A stretch of 64,000 bases of DNA from Branchiostoma lanceolatum (Eukaryota; Chordata; Leptocardii; Amphioxiformes; Branchiostomatidae). This document shows, piece by piece, positions 45,170 to 57,672 of the stretch (its first letter is position 1; each line of letters opens with the position of its first letter). The notes below the pieces were generated by a model. It had not been told where the DNA came from. It saw nothing but the letters and a program-made list of their open reading frames with translations, and did no database searches. The stretch spans positions 6,017,883-6,081,882 of the forward strand of contig NC_089732.1 of the NCBI RefSeq assembly GCF_035083965.1, read 5' to 3'. The position numbers and the translations under genes are program-made.

Positions 45170-47440
45170 TTATGTTGGTTTGCCCTCCAGACCCAACAGA
45201 GCCTTCCTGTCGGCAGGTTTTGTGTCGAAGTAGATCTTCTGTTCCTCCGAGTACCTCTCCTCCACAGGGATGACGTCGCGGAACGACCAGTCCTTCCAGT
45301 GGAAGTTGTACTTGTTCAGCAGGTCGATGCGCAGCTCGTCGGTCGGCACGCAGTCAGGCGGCTCCTTGTACTCCAGGTCCGGGACCAGGACGTTTTTGAA
45401 GACCAGGACGGCTCGGATCGCGAACCAGCCGCCATATTTGGGGTGTACGCTGACACCATAGATGTTCTGAAACATGCAGAATGTTGATTTATAACTGAAC
45501 AGTAAAGCCGTAAGCCCTAGCCAAATAGCTTTAGCTAGTCTCTAACAGACTAACCGCGTCGGCTATAGAGAGAACATTTGCCGGGGGACTTTGGCCATGG
45601 AGGATAACATTTCCATCCGCTGCTCCATCCAGGGTTGCCATATTGGACCTTATCTCCGTAGCCGACTCCCTTCATATAATTCGGACTCTATTTGGCCAAT
45701 TTCTACTATTTTCCCAGCGACCCGCAGAGGCTGGTAGAGCCTAAGCTTTAGCACTGGCCAGCCAATCAGATACGCCTGAGAGGCTGAGACCCCCAGCTGT
45801 TGTTGGAGGGAAAGTTATCAGCCAATCACGGTGCCTCTTGACCATTTGAGGCACTTTGATTGGCTGGCCAGTGCTAACATTGCCAGAATGACAACGGTTA
45901 GACCAGAGACATTGCTTGTTATTGTGTTTTATGTAATACAAATAGTAGGCCTGGCCAGGAGAGGATGGCAAAACTTTAAAGCATGTACTGTGTCTTGCTC
46001 AGAAGAAACATCTAGCATCAATATAAGGTACTACACTAAATCGCGTAAGGCCCACAGATAGATCAAAGAGGCAGTCCACATCCAGTTGGAACGTGCTGGG
46101 ATGATCCGTACCGAAGGTTGGGAGCTGCCCAAGTCCTACTTACCCCAAGGAGGCGGGGGAGGCAGGACAATCTTCACAAGTCTCGTCCAAGTCTCGTGTT
46201 CTCGCGAGACTAGGTCATTCCGTGATCAAGATGTACTACATTTGTAGTACGAAAATTTGGAGGTGCGTATCTCGTTACCTTTTCTTAGTCACTGATTGAG
46301 GAATATTCTAGTAACTAGGTACTACACACCTTATCCTTCCCCCATGGGTCCTCCTTGACATCCACTCTCTGGTAGTACCTGGCAGCACCAGCCACATGTG
46401 CAGCTGTCTGCACCAGGACTTTGGGTCGGTGGTTCGGGTGCATCTCAAAATCCTGCATACAGTCTATGTCTTCATCTGGGAAGTTCTGAAATAAAGTACA
46501 GAGACTTTAAGTTGTATCATATATATTTTTTTTGGCTAGATGTAAAGATGTGCTATCATGAGCCACACGTTTGGAAAAATGCAATGAAGTATTTCGAGTC
46601 CTACCATAAGTTCAGAAACTAAAAATCATAATTGCAAGACTTGGAAATGTCAAAGCCACTCACCGCTTTGACCTTTTGCATGTGAGCTAGCAGACATTCG
46701 TCGATGGGGTCCCGAACGTAACAGTCCTTCTTTTCCACGAATGGTTTGAAGGCCTTCTCAAACATGTTGGGTGTGCTTAGGATCACAACCGCTAGGGTGT
46801 CTCCAGGGTAGGGTAGGGGGAAGGGGTCCTTTACCTTGTCATTGTACCACTGGATCTGAAAGTAAACAAAGTAATACTGTAATTCTTGTTTCGTTTACTA
46901 ACTTTATGTAAATTGTAATATATCTTACGTTATAGATCAACTTTGACAACTAAACCTTCTTTCAAAGATAGTTAAGATACCAATATATGTATGACTTGAA
47001 TGTCATATCATCTTGCTCCTCAAAAAATAAACTTTCACTTTCGATGATGACGTCATTCATGTGGAGATCTGTTTACAGTAGCTTTGAACAATTATTTTCC
47101 GTGAAATTAAAGACCAAGGAAGGTACATTGAAGAATAACCTCCTTGTGGATGTTACTGAAAGTTCAGAAATAAAATGAGGGTCGTAACGTCGTTAAGACA
47201 TACAATTTGTAAATCACTTTTACTTTCACTTTCGATGTTGACGTCGTACATTTTCCAGACTGTTCTGAGTAGTCTGTGATATATCATCTCCTTGGATATA
47301 TCTAACGATAACTTATAGGCAACTTTGACGACGAAAACGTTTTTCTAGGATGTTACTGGTACCTTAAATGGGTAACTTTCCAGTCTGAGAGGTCGCATGT
47401 AACCCTCGATCTTCTCCCAGATCGTTGTAGCCTTCTCCAT
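45170..47440 (-). CDS. MMACHC: Cobalamin trafficking protein CblC (MMACHC)
   Basis: Cytosolic protein that binds cobalamin and removes its upper-axial ligand with glutathione or flavin, feeding the methylmalonyl-CoA mutase and methionine synthase pathways. Coding exons on the minus strand: 47440-47363, 46855-46664, 46485-46330 and 45466-45170, all joined in phase 0 with GT-AG sites, giving 240 residues (human 282; the shorter length is at the proline-rich tail). Recognisable stretches are LAVVILSTPNMFEKAFKPF, HPNHRPKVLVQTAAHVAGAA, YYQRVDVKEDPWG, GGWFAIR, CVPTDELR, NFHWKDW and EERYSEEQKIYF. The start MEKATTIWEKIEGYM matches the family N-terminus. It is head to head with the GILT gene. Confidence 0.95.
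45533..45745. repeat. Dispersed repeat (ACTAACCGCG family), copy 2
   Basis: Second copy of the element at 43955-44150, in the last MMACHC intron. It abuts another inverted-repeat element at 45748. Confidence 0.7.
45748..45877. mobile_element. MITE with perfect 21-bp inverted ends
   Basis: 45748-45768 and 45857-45877 are exact reverse complements (TTAGCACTGGCCAGCCAATC plus A). Weaker inner complementarity (GTGCCTC/GAGGCAC) continues the hairpin. It lies in the last MMACHC intron, directly after the preceding repeat. Confidence 0.8.
46030..46190 (+). mobile_element. Possible Penelope-like endonuclease tail fragment
   Basis: A frame reading IKEAVHIQLERAGMIRTEGW then ELPKSYLP resembles the conserved end of GIY-YIG endonucleases of Penelope-like elements. 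Only this short stretch is recognisable. It lies in the last MMACHC intron. Confidence 0.35.
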
Positions 47441-48050
47441 GTCTGAGGTCTAACTGTACAACCTTCTCCTTGGAGTGGCTGGTGCGAAATGACGAAATGA
47501 AAAGCATGTTCAGTGTATTTGACCTAAGACTATACCATAAAGCGAAAAGAGGGATGCATTATAAACCTTCTATCCAATAATATTGAGAAAGAAGCTGGCG
47601 AAGATCATAAAACGTCTCAATATCTAATGTATTATCGTAATTTCAAAATCCCCATGATACTTTTGTGAAAAATACCTTCTAGAATAACTGTTACTTACAT
47701 CCCATTGTAGAATGGAGTAGTCCGACACAGGTGACCTTTAGACGATGTCATATAGGTAAGGGTAGAACTAGAAATATATTTATATACCGAAATGATTCAC
47801 AGCAGCTAACACATACATTTCTTAAATATCAATTATAACGTTTTACATATATTTCAAGTCAATATGTTGAGCTACACAAACGTTTTAACAAGGTATTTAA
47901 CTGTTTCAAGAAAGTGATCACCCCTATAAGTGTAATATAATAGTCGAGATTTCGTCACATGATAAACAGCTGACAGGAAAGACAACACCGGGCGTGTGTG
48001 TACACAGCTAGTTGTGTTTTTGCTAGAAGTGTAGCTTTTTTACGTCCAGA
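47441..48050. promoter_or_regulatory. Divergent MMACHC/GILT promoter region
   Basis: 610 bp between two start codons on opposite strands must hold both promoters and 5' UTRs. The sequence is A/T-rich, and no TATA box or named factor site could be assigned with confidence. Confidence 0.4.
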
Positions 48051-51000
48051 ATGGTTCCGTTTTTACTCCTCGTGACTGCTTTAGTTGCCCAACAGTGTGT
48101 AGAAGCTGTAGAGAGCGGACAAACTTGCGACGTTCCGCCCTCGATGTGGTGCAGTTCACCGGCCGTCGCCAAGGCTTGTCAGGTCAGTTTTCCCAACTTC
48201 TTTGTACAAAATCCTTATGTAAATCAAGATTCTGCGTGTTATCTTTATTCTTTGTACTGCGTTAGGGGTGAGATATTCTTCTTACATTGGAACAGCGTCC
48301 TCTTTTGAACTTGAACTCGGCCTTGGCGTAAATATTATACATGGAGTCTTTATTTACTTCGCTTGTTTTACAAAGCTATTAACGGATCCGTTATAAATTT
48401 TGGAACAAGACATGCTGCTGAGTCACAAATTGAAAAGTGAGATGTTCATTCAATACTTGTGTCAAGTCATGTTATGTTCATCATGTATTAAATCTTGAAA
48501 AAAAGTCAGTGTGTAATATTTTATTGATTCTAGAACCACAATTTTGGTATGAAGTTTAAAATGAGATTATTCAAGCTAGCTAGCTAGTATGTTCACTTGT
48601 TTCAAAATTCTGGGCATGAGCACTGTGGAGTTAAAAGTAAGGGAAAAGGTTGTGCAAATGCTTATCTGGATGTGTAAACATCCATAAAATGTACCAGTAT
48701 AGTCATTACACTTTTGCACTGTTTGAGTAGACTTTACATGTACACATACCACAGCATGTGACCCATTGTCATAAATCAACTACCAGTGTCATTGCACTAT
48801 AGAGTTGACAGAAAGCAATAGATCTTATAACTTTATTGTGTAAAGCACAACTTATTGAACTAAATCCATTTATATCCTTTTTTGACATAAAAAAAGCCTT
48901 TTTTGTACATCCCTTTGAAGAAATGTACATTATGGATAGGATAAGGGGTGGTCACGGTCACAGAAGACAAGTGGTCATCATGGACGCATCACAAGTGGGC
49001 ATAATCGTTAGACCAAGTTTGACTGTATTGTTTGACAACCCCTGTAACCATCATGTCGATGAAGGTTAGACATCCAGGTAGAAAATTACATACTGTTAAA
49101 AATAAATCAAGCAACAGGATAAGTTCTCTAAAGAGTCCAACAATTTAGATACTTATCATCCATAAATGGGAAGAGTTAGCTTGTTGTTGCTACCAAAGCC
49201 TCCTTTGTGAATTGTTGCTATATTTCTAACAACTATATCTTTTTGCGTTTCGGCGCATGCGCGCCGAAACGCTTTGTCCTGGCTTTTACCTTCAAGCAAG
49301 GACCAGGGAAGCTTGGTTCAACACTGTGTCGCACACAATAAGACCTTATATGGCAATACGTTCTCAAATCCTTGTATAGCCGTTGCCTTATATGGCAAGA
49401 GAGCACGAAAAGGCAGGCACGCTAGATTTGCATGTGACACAGGACGGCGACCGCATGTAACTGCTACAACTGTTCGGAAATATCATTGCACTGTGGTTTC
49501 GGACTTTGATATCCTGAAAAATGACCATATTACATCTATTCCACAAGATTGCAGAAGAAAAAAAATGATTTCGTCAAGAAAACGACCAAAAATCGGCATA
49601 AATGATACCATATAATGAGGTTATAGCATTACGTCCAGAGTGAATAGTTACTTACCGCAGCTTGGCCGATCTGGCAACGCGAAGCACTTCGGACCCAGAA
49701 GATCCGGGTTCATGTCCGTGCATGAATTTTTTTTTCTTTTTAGATATTGAATATCAAAAATATATATTGATATTATATTAATCTATCAATATCATATTTA
49801 TGAATATCATTTTTTTCATTAATAAATAAAGAAATATTTTATATTTGTTATTTTTAAATATTCATTTAATATATACAAGGCCTTTGTCTTATGAACAGGA
49901 CTTCATAGATTCCAAACCCGGCATTCGAATTTTTCTGTTCATTGTAATGGAAAATACCGTGCAGCGGCTCCTATGCGCGGTAAGATGATTCTTGCAAAAC
50001 ACTCGCCACTAAACTTCTATCCCCGATGTAAACAGAGGCTCTTGATGTTGTTTGCAAAACAGCGATTCTTTGTTACAGTAGCAAATGCTCCATTGTTCAG
50101 TATCGACTTCATTCAGACAACACGGACGTGGAAAGTGGCGCCCCTCGGCACAAAACTATGGGAATTTTCATGAATTTTAGCAAAATTACCCAGGAAAATA
50201 AGGAAGAAATGTTGTAAATGCGGAAACCAGAATAATACGGATGAGGTAGCTGTTGATTTGTTTGACATTTGGTAGTCATTTTAGATAGAACCTTAGCTGT
50301 TATGAACTTCTATTTCACTTAATTACCATAGTGCTGATGATTCAATGGTGCTTTTTCAAATTTTATGTTTTATTGCGTGCCATGTACATAATTACATTGA
50401 TAGCTTTTATAATGAGCCTATTATACATTTTACAAATAAGCACAAGTTGTAGGCCAAGACCAGCTTTTTCAAAAGCACTTAAGTTAAGTGACGTAACTTC
50501 AAAATTGCTTTCCCCAATCTGCCTTTCTCTATTAAAACAGTACTCATTTCCCAAAATGACAATTTTTCTTATAGACTGAACAGCCCTTGAGTGACTTCCT
50601 CTGGCAGATTTTACTTCAAGTAAAGGGAAAAGACAATTCACACTTATAAACGTAGCCGAAACGCCAGCTTTTTTTAAAAGCTCTTGTTTCTCTTTAGGTA
50701 GATGAGAGTTGTGAGAGGTACTTGAGGAAGATTGGTGATGCTCCAGCACCCCCTGTCAGCTTGACCCTGTACTACGAGTCCCTGTGTGGAGGCTGTCAGA
50801 AGTTCATCAACGAACAGCTGTGGCCGACATGGAACAAGCTGTCCCCAATTATGAACTTGACCCTGGTGCCTTATGGGAACGCCGCTGTACGTATCTGACA
50901 TTATCGCTTTTAGACAATCATTCATTCACTCAAGGATTATAAGATTAGATACATTTTGTACTAACAAGGTGGGAGTTTTCAGCAACATTTCTTCAATATC

Positions 51001-53336
51001 TACAATTATACATACACATGTATTGAAAATCTACATTGATTTTTTTGCCTTTCTACCTTGCAGGAGAAGAAACGTTTTGATAAGTGGGTGTACGAGTGTC
51101 AACATGGGAAGCAGGAATGTGTTGGAAACCTGATTGAGGTATTGTACAAACTTTCTTACTAGTAGCATTAAATGTAATACTCATATTTGAATCTATTTAT
51201 GTATCTTTTATGGTGCTACACGTCTTCTCAGGTACAGATATTTGATGAATTGTAAAGATGTGATAAAATGTGTAAAAATCTGCCTTAGATGAGATTTCTA
51301 TTTTAATATTTTGTCTGAGCAAGAATTCAAATGAGGAATGTGGCAAAATCTGCACACTACTTGCAATTAATTGCCCTGTCTATATATTTCACAACATTGT
51401 AACCCAATAGATTGTATTTGAACTACAGCACAAGGAAGCAGGCTGTGAAGTTATTTATACACATAACTTATTGATACACATAACATATTGATACATGTTT
51501 ACCAAAATGTTGTATATTTTATTTCCTCAGACCTGCACGCTGCACATGTTAAAGAACATATCTGCAGCCTTTCCCTTCATCCACTGCATCGAGTCCAGAG
51601 TAGAATATTCTGATAACCCCAAAAAGGCAGCTGAAAAGGTGGGACGGACATACGTTCTCTCTCACACACTCAGTCACTCACTCACCCTCACGACATGTGT
51701 ACCTTGTTTATCTTCTGTTGTTCACCATCTCACTGGTGTCGATGTGGTGTAACGGTTAGAGCGTTGGGCTCAAAACTGATACTATTAATTCAGGGTTTGA
51801 TACTCGCAATGCCCGTTCGTTGTGGCCTTTTGCGTCGACACATTTGCCACCAAGAGCCATAATTTTTTTCTCACGAGGATTAGACTGTGCTTGCACATAG
51901 GTTTTGAGCCTTGATGGCAGACCGTGTTCCCTGCTATTCTAAATCAACAACGTCAAGTACAGTAGATATCGAAAAAGTTGCAGTGGTTTTAGGTTTGTGG
52001 TTTGTGGTAACCTCTCCACGACAAAACCATCACATCACAAACATTTGCTCAGTCTTCATTTTACCACCTTTAAATGTGTTTCTTTGCCACGAACAGTGTG
52101 CTTCCAAGATGCAGGTTGACTTCAGCGCCATAGAGAAATGTGCGGATGGTTCGCAGGGGAACGCGCTGGAACACGAGATGGCGCTAAAGACGGGCAGTCT
52201 GAACCCGCCCCACACCTACGTGCCATGGGTCACGCTTAACGGGGTCAGTCTTGTCAATATGTTTATTTTGTTAAACATGAAAAAGAGAAACAATTCTATT
52301 TTCATGAATAGCTTTATCAGGTTGGTACAGTAGGTGATAGGAAAACAAATTATGTGCTTGTACTACAACCCAGAAGAAATTTAGCATGTCACAATGTCAC
52401 CACATGGCAAGGAGCTAGTAGAGTCCATTCAGGCCCTGGGGAAGGTAGCTGAGGAGTTGCTAAAATGTTGGCAAGGTAACTTTGTTCTTTGTACACAACC
52501 CTGTGTTAGACATGTACCTATAGCTGACGTTTCTGTGTCCATCTGTCGCCTTCTTCAGGGCAATACTGACTGGTTCTACTTCAGCCATTTTGTCAGCAAG
52601 TGTAGTTTCAGAATCCAGTATTCCAAAGTCTAAAATACAGTAGTGTGTGCATAGTTTGGGCATCTTGTTTTAGAACTGATGTTACATGATGTCTGACAAA
52701 GTGTTTGATTGTTTTCTGCAAAGGTCCATACGGAAAAGATCCAGAATGCAGCAATGGATGATCTACTCAAGCTGATCTGTGACACTTACCAGGTAGAGTT
52801 TGAAGAATATATTTGTTTGTAATTGTAGCTTCCTGTCTAAGTAAAGCTTTCATGAAATTTGATGGATGAAATATTCTTTCTGAAAATCAGTGCAATAGAG
52901 TGCTAATGCTTTGCATTGGGGGTTCAAACCTTATGGCTCCAACACCAGCCAGGTCATACCAAAGACGTTTAAAAGAAATTGTTCATATAACTACATGTAG
53001 AAACTGCTAAGCAGCTTTCTCAGTTATAAGTGCTCAATACTTATGAGCTAAAGATTACAGTATGGTAGTTGATGAAGACACACCACTACCAGTAGACTAA
53101 CCCTCTGCTGTACATGTAGTGCTTGCAGAACTGTATGGCCCAAGGACTACTACCCGTAGAAACAGAGACGGACACTGACCTATATACCAAATGGTGTGGG
53201 AAGGATTTTGATTCAAATATTTTCCCCAAACATCCTCATCCTATACGCTAATCCTAATTTGCATCTTATTTCTATATAGGGTCCCAAGCCTGATGCCTGT
53301 ACCCCATCCACAGCAACAGTGTGTACCAGAGACTGA
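48051..53336 (+). CDS. IFI30: Gamma-interferon-inducible lysosomal thiol reductase (GILT)
   Basis: Lysosomal disulfide reductase that helps unfold endocytosed proteins. Seven exons: 48051-48182, 50698-50886, 51064-51138, 51531-51638, 52097-52243, 52724-52792, 53280-53336. They total 258 residues (human about 250). All six introns are phase 0 with GT-AG ends. A signal peptide (MVPFLLLVTALVAQQC) leads; the active site CGGC is at residues 74-77 in YYESLCGGCQKF. The GILT signature CQHGKQECVGNLIETC spans the exon 3/4 junction. N-glycosylation sites NLT and NIS are present. The tail ends ATVCTRD. Family identity is firm; orthology to IFI30 against other GILT paralogues is less certain. Confidence 0.94.
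49245..49272. repeat. Short perfect hairpin in GILT intron 1
   Basis: GCGTTTCGGCGC at 49245-49256 and its exact complement at 49261-49272 flank ATGC. It is GC-rich in an A/T-rich intron and may mark the end of an inserted element. Confidence 0.7.
51728..51815 (+). repeat. tRNA-like (SINE head) segment
   Basis: GTGGTGTAACGGTTAGAGCG resembles an A-box region and CAGGGTTTGATACTCGC a B-box, but no complete cloverleaf forms. It lies in GILT intron 4. Confidence 0.5.
52885..53200 (+). repeat. Dispersed SINE-like repeat, copy 2
   Basis: Matches the ERMP1 intron 9 copy at 36300-36670 (GGTTCAAACC, ACCAAAGAC, ACCACTACCAGTAGACTAAC). It lies in GILT intron 6. Confidence 0.6.
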
Positions 53337-54932
53337 CAAAACAGCTGAACAGACTAAACTTCTATAAAACAGTCTTCCATACACTTTTCTAAAACCACTA
53401 TGGAATCTGAGACTGTTATATCAGATGATCACTATGCAATTACATGGCCATTCATAAACAATGAATCAAAATGTAATTTGTTTACTTCCTAAGTCCACTT
53501 TGTGCTTTTAATGTCTTTCTTGATAGGATTTTTTTATTGATGATAAAAGCAATGATTCTTTAAGTTTTCAAAAATATATTTCGGTAAGATAAAGACACTT
53601 TACAACAAATTTAGTAGTATGGGATTTCTTAATTTTTGCTTATTTAAGGTCATTTTACATCATAAAAAAGACAGGTCTTACTGATTTTGGCTCTGGTTAT
53701 ATAGTATGTTCACATATATGATATGAAACACAAAGGAGCTGACAACTGTTCTGTTTTATTGCTCACTTTATCACTACCTCACTTTATGACAAATTGGAAA
53801 TTGTATGATCGTGATTATCATAACCATTCTACAGGTAGGCAGGTTTTTTTGCGCTAAATGCAGCCCCAATGTTTGCTGGGAATTTCATTTTGTATTTCAC
53901 CGTTTGTGTTCAATTTGGTAATTTACTATATTTAGTTATATTTTATTATATATATATATATATATATATGATTCGGGGTTCAATGATTTTTTAAACAATA
54001 TATGTTTTGTCCTCGAAATAATAAGGTGAGATTCATACATGTATGTCTGTAGTATACCAGGTGACCACTAGTGAACATTTCCACATTATTTTTACATGTT
54101 TTAATTGTGACTGTCAGACTTTGAAAGAAAATGATTGTTCTGGACCAAACGTAGCCTGGGTGCACAGGTATCATTGTGGGCTTCAACATCCTTCTGCCTC
54201 TGTTGGTTGGCTTTAGAAAGACCAGCTATGTCTGGCAAGGGTCTACATTCCTAGGTAAGGCTTCTTGTGCCCATTAAGAGGAGGAATTTGTAGGTTGGTG
54301 TTGCCCAAAGAATATCTGTGCACCCATGGTAGCTTGGGCAAATACAGGGACCAAAGAACAAATAGACACTTTGTTATCTTAAACAATGAAAAACATGGGT
54401 TAAATTTTTTGTATTTGTTTTATGAAGTGTATCATGATATCACCAATGTCGGAAGAGGCTACTTTCAATGTTCAAATGTTTTTACCTATGGCAACAAGAA
54501 GCTCATAGGTTGCTTTGTCTACTAGTGCTTAGGCTCAAGACCGGCGACTGTTGTTCCATGCCATTTGTGACCAAATATCTTGTGCATTCATGATGGTATA
54601 TTTTATTGCTGGTACATGTAGGTGTACACTGTATTGAGTTTTCAGGTACTGGTGTTTATATGTTTTGTTGATGATTCTCTGGCAAAAAAGATTACTTAAC
54701 TTCAAATAGGTGTCACATCGTATTCTTCAAGTCATTGTGGTAAAATAAGGTCTGAATTCTCTTTGATTAGGATCATAGATTAGAAAAATTTATGTGGGTG
54801 TGGATATTTTTTTTTACATTTCCTGATTTATTTCAAGTAAATTAACTTCCTTTCCTTTACTTAAGATTTTGATTGAGTAACAGACAGTGTCTTAATTGAA
54901 AAGGGGGACTCAACCAGTTATTGGCAATGCTT
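53337..54932. other. Convergent spacer, no gene seen
   Basis: 3' flanks of the GILT gene (plus) and the TRIM/ALK-like gene (minus). It contains a TA microsatellite at about 53945-53970 and a minus-strand AATAAA at about 54826-54831, roughly 105 bp past the TRIM/ALK-like stop. Confidence 0.5.
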
Positions 54933-57672
54933 CTACCCAATCATTGTAACCACAACGTATCCTGGCCCGTCGTTTGCACCACTCTTTCCGAAGCTTGGTC
55001 TGCCAGAGTTAAACGAACCCCCTCCCCCTCCACATTGTTCCCTACCAACGCCCCCTCTTCCCCCACCGGAATAGCCTCCCCCTCCTCCTCCTCCCCCTCC
55101 CCCTCCTACACTAAAACTCCACATACCATACCCTCCCCCTCCACCACCAAAACCCCCATCTGCATTGTTTTTAGCCCCTCTCCCACCCGTACCCCCATTT
55201 ACAAACGCCCTTCCCCCTTCACCTCCATACCAGCCGTCTATGCCACCAAATTTTTCTTTACCACTCGCCCCGTCTGTCAGCAGACCTCCCCCACCCCCTC
55301 CTACATCACCTGGACCGCCCTGTACTGCCCCAGCCCCATCCTTACCCCCTGCATTCCCATCAGAGCTAGGGTTGCCTGTTGTTTCCTTAGTGCCGTCACT
55401 AGTTGTGTCCCTGACAGACTGCCAGCTCCCACCACCCCCACCGCCTGCGACGATGAGTGGAGAGTTGTCGTCCCGGGTGACAAACGTCCCTCCGCCCCCA
55501 CCTACACCGAACCCTGGTACATTCTGTACACCCTCCTGTCCGACAAGGATCTTCAGCACCTCACCTGGGGGTAAGAACATGTAAACAACTGGATATAAGA
55601 AAGATAGAGGGAGGGGCAAGCACAAAGCTGCATAATTCTATCTTACTTTGATCCGTACATAAGGGACGTATGAGATCAACAAACATCTTACTCAGTGAGA
55701 GCAATATTCTTTCAGTCAACAATGTTAACAGAAATACGTTCCTGTACATCATTCTGTGAAATCAAAAATTCTGCTACTCACCCTTTTTAAGTTGAAAAGT
55801 TCCTTTCATGAGAGCGCCTCTTCCACGCACATGTACAGATTTTTGTGTATCATTTCCACACCCTGCAGCCGCACCTGTCAACCAACAAAATTATCAGTGA
55901 TTGCAAATCTTGATCAAGGAAAAAAAGGGGGTTAGCAGAATCTTTGAGCACTGAAATTCGGAACCTTTCACCCGACACCAGGCGTTCATATCAATTAGCT
56001 TAGAATAAAGGTTACGTCGTTAAAAAGCAAGCATCAAATTACAAATCTGGATTGCATAAGCCTGACCTTGCCATACACTTGTGCTGTTATAGTGCATGCA
56101 ATTTTTACCGGCTGTTTCTATCTCGTAAGTCCCTGTATGTTTGACTGTGAAGTGCTGAATTCCGTTATTGAGTGTCACCAGTCCATCATGGTCCTGTCCG
56201 CTGTAGTGTTGTCCCAGGGCAGTCGGGCCAAGGCGACCGGTTGTGCCCAAAGTGGTGAAGGTCGCTTTGAAACCTTTTACATAAATACACAAAAACAGTG
56301 TCTTTAAGGAACTTATGCGTTTTGTCTCCTGTACATTACGTGTTGAACATTGGGTTTGTCAGTTTTAATGATTATGAGAGAGAGAAAGGGGCATGAAGAA
56401 ACAGTAGAAGCGTACAGCCATTGGAAGAACGACACGTGCTCTTTATAGACTACAACACTCTCTATTGAAAACAAGAAAAACTGATCACTGCCGGTAAGAT
56501 TTACCTTCTTTGCCGCCTGTAACATCATCGTCTTCTAATTCTATGACGTCTCCGACCAATGTGGCGTCTTCGTCTATCTTCACGCCTCCATCCGCATCAA
56601 ACCGGACCCACGGCTCCCCTACCGGCGCGCGGATCTCTGTAGGAGACAGCTCCAGTAGACTCTGCAGCCGGGACTGAACCTCAATCTTCACACTGGTGAT
56701 CTCCAGGTCAGTACCGTGGGCGATGATGCTGCGGCCGAACTCTGTGGTGCTGGATAAACTCACGATCGCTGTCTCTAAGGTGTCCTCAACCGTGCAGAAC
56801 TCTTTCTCCGTCTTCTTTTCAATGTCCTGCACTTTCTGCAACAGGACTTTTTCTTCTGCGTCAACCCGGTCTAACAGGCGCTTCAGGTGATCACGGGTTC
56901 GCTCTGCTGCTCCGTTTATCTCGTCTTGAACCTTGGCGACGGTGCCTTTCAGGAGGGACTTCTTACTCAGGAGCTGTTGTTGTTTGTCTTTGAGTTCAGC
57001 CATCCTCTCGTGGGCGTCTTCTAGTGCGGCGGCCAACTCTTGTTTGATGTCCGCGGAAGCTTTAGCGAGGTGTGTGTAGGAGTGATCCTTGTGCTCCACC
57101 ACGATGCAGTCTCTACACACAGCCTCCCCGCAGGTCTCACAGTAGAACTTCAGAGACTCGTCCTCATGAAGCCTGCAGGGCTGGGTGCGAGGCTTGGCTG
57201 CCTTCAGCCCTGTCCCTGACCGGACCACCTCCATACTGATCAACTGGTGCCCTTTCAACGCCTTTATCCGCTGGTGTAAACCAATGCACCCATCACAGAG
57301 AAGCTCCGAACACTCCACGCAGTACGACTTCGCCTCTCCCCCTGACTCACACAGACCGCACACCGCATTACTACTACCCCCCTCCGTCTCCTTCACTGCC
57401 TTGTGGAGTTTGACTGTATCCTTGAGACTCTCGACGAAGAAGTTGTCCTTCAGCGCTGCTACTCCAGAACCCGGAAGTTCTGTCTTGGTCCGACATGTTG
57501 GACACTCCAGCTCGTTTTGTTCCTCCTGTCGTTTGAGGAACAGCTCCAGGCACTCCTGACAGAACGTGTGGAGACAGGACAGCACCTTGGGCCGGCGGTA
57601 CGGCTGGAGGCAGATCTGACACTCCAAAAAGTCGTCCGAAATCTGGCTGAGAAGAGAGCCTCCAGTCGCCAT
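54933..57672 (-). CDS. TRIM (RING/B-box/coiled-coil) protein with C-terminal ALK/LTK-like glycine-rich domain
   Basis: Four exons on the minus strand: 57672-56505, 56273-56109, 55874-55782 and 55564-54933. All three introns are phase 1 with GT-AG ends, and the join is open for 685 residues. Residues 18-60 form a C3HC4 RING (CQIC ... CLHTFCQEC ... CPTC); two B-boxes follow at about 105-142 and 166-197; a coiled coil runs about 205-300. Exon 1 ends at about 389 after an acidic stretch (IELEDDD). Exons 2-4 encode FTTLGTTGRLGPT, GTYEIETAGAAAG, GTFQLKKGEVLKILVGQEG and GGGGGTFVTRDD, then poly-Gly runs and a final GYVVVTMIG. This matches the order of the TNF-like/glycine-rich ligand-binding domain of ALK and LTK receptors. 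Exon 1 predicts a cytosolic ubiquitin ligase; no signal peptide or TM is seen. Function of the fusion is not known. Confidence 0.85.

Noticed and set aside
54921-55574. Long proline/serine-rich frame on the plus strand
   Set aside because: It is the complement of the glycine-rich exon, which has splice sites, phase and family motifs on the minus strand.
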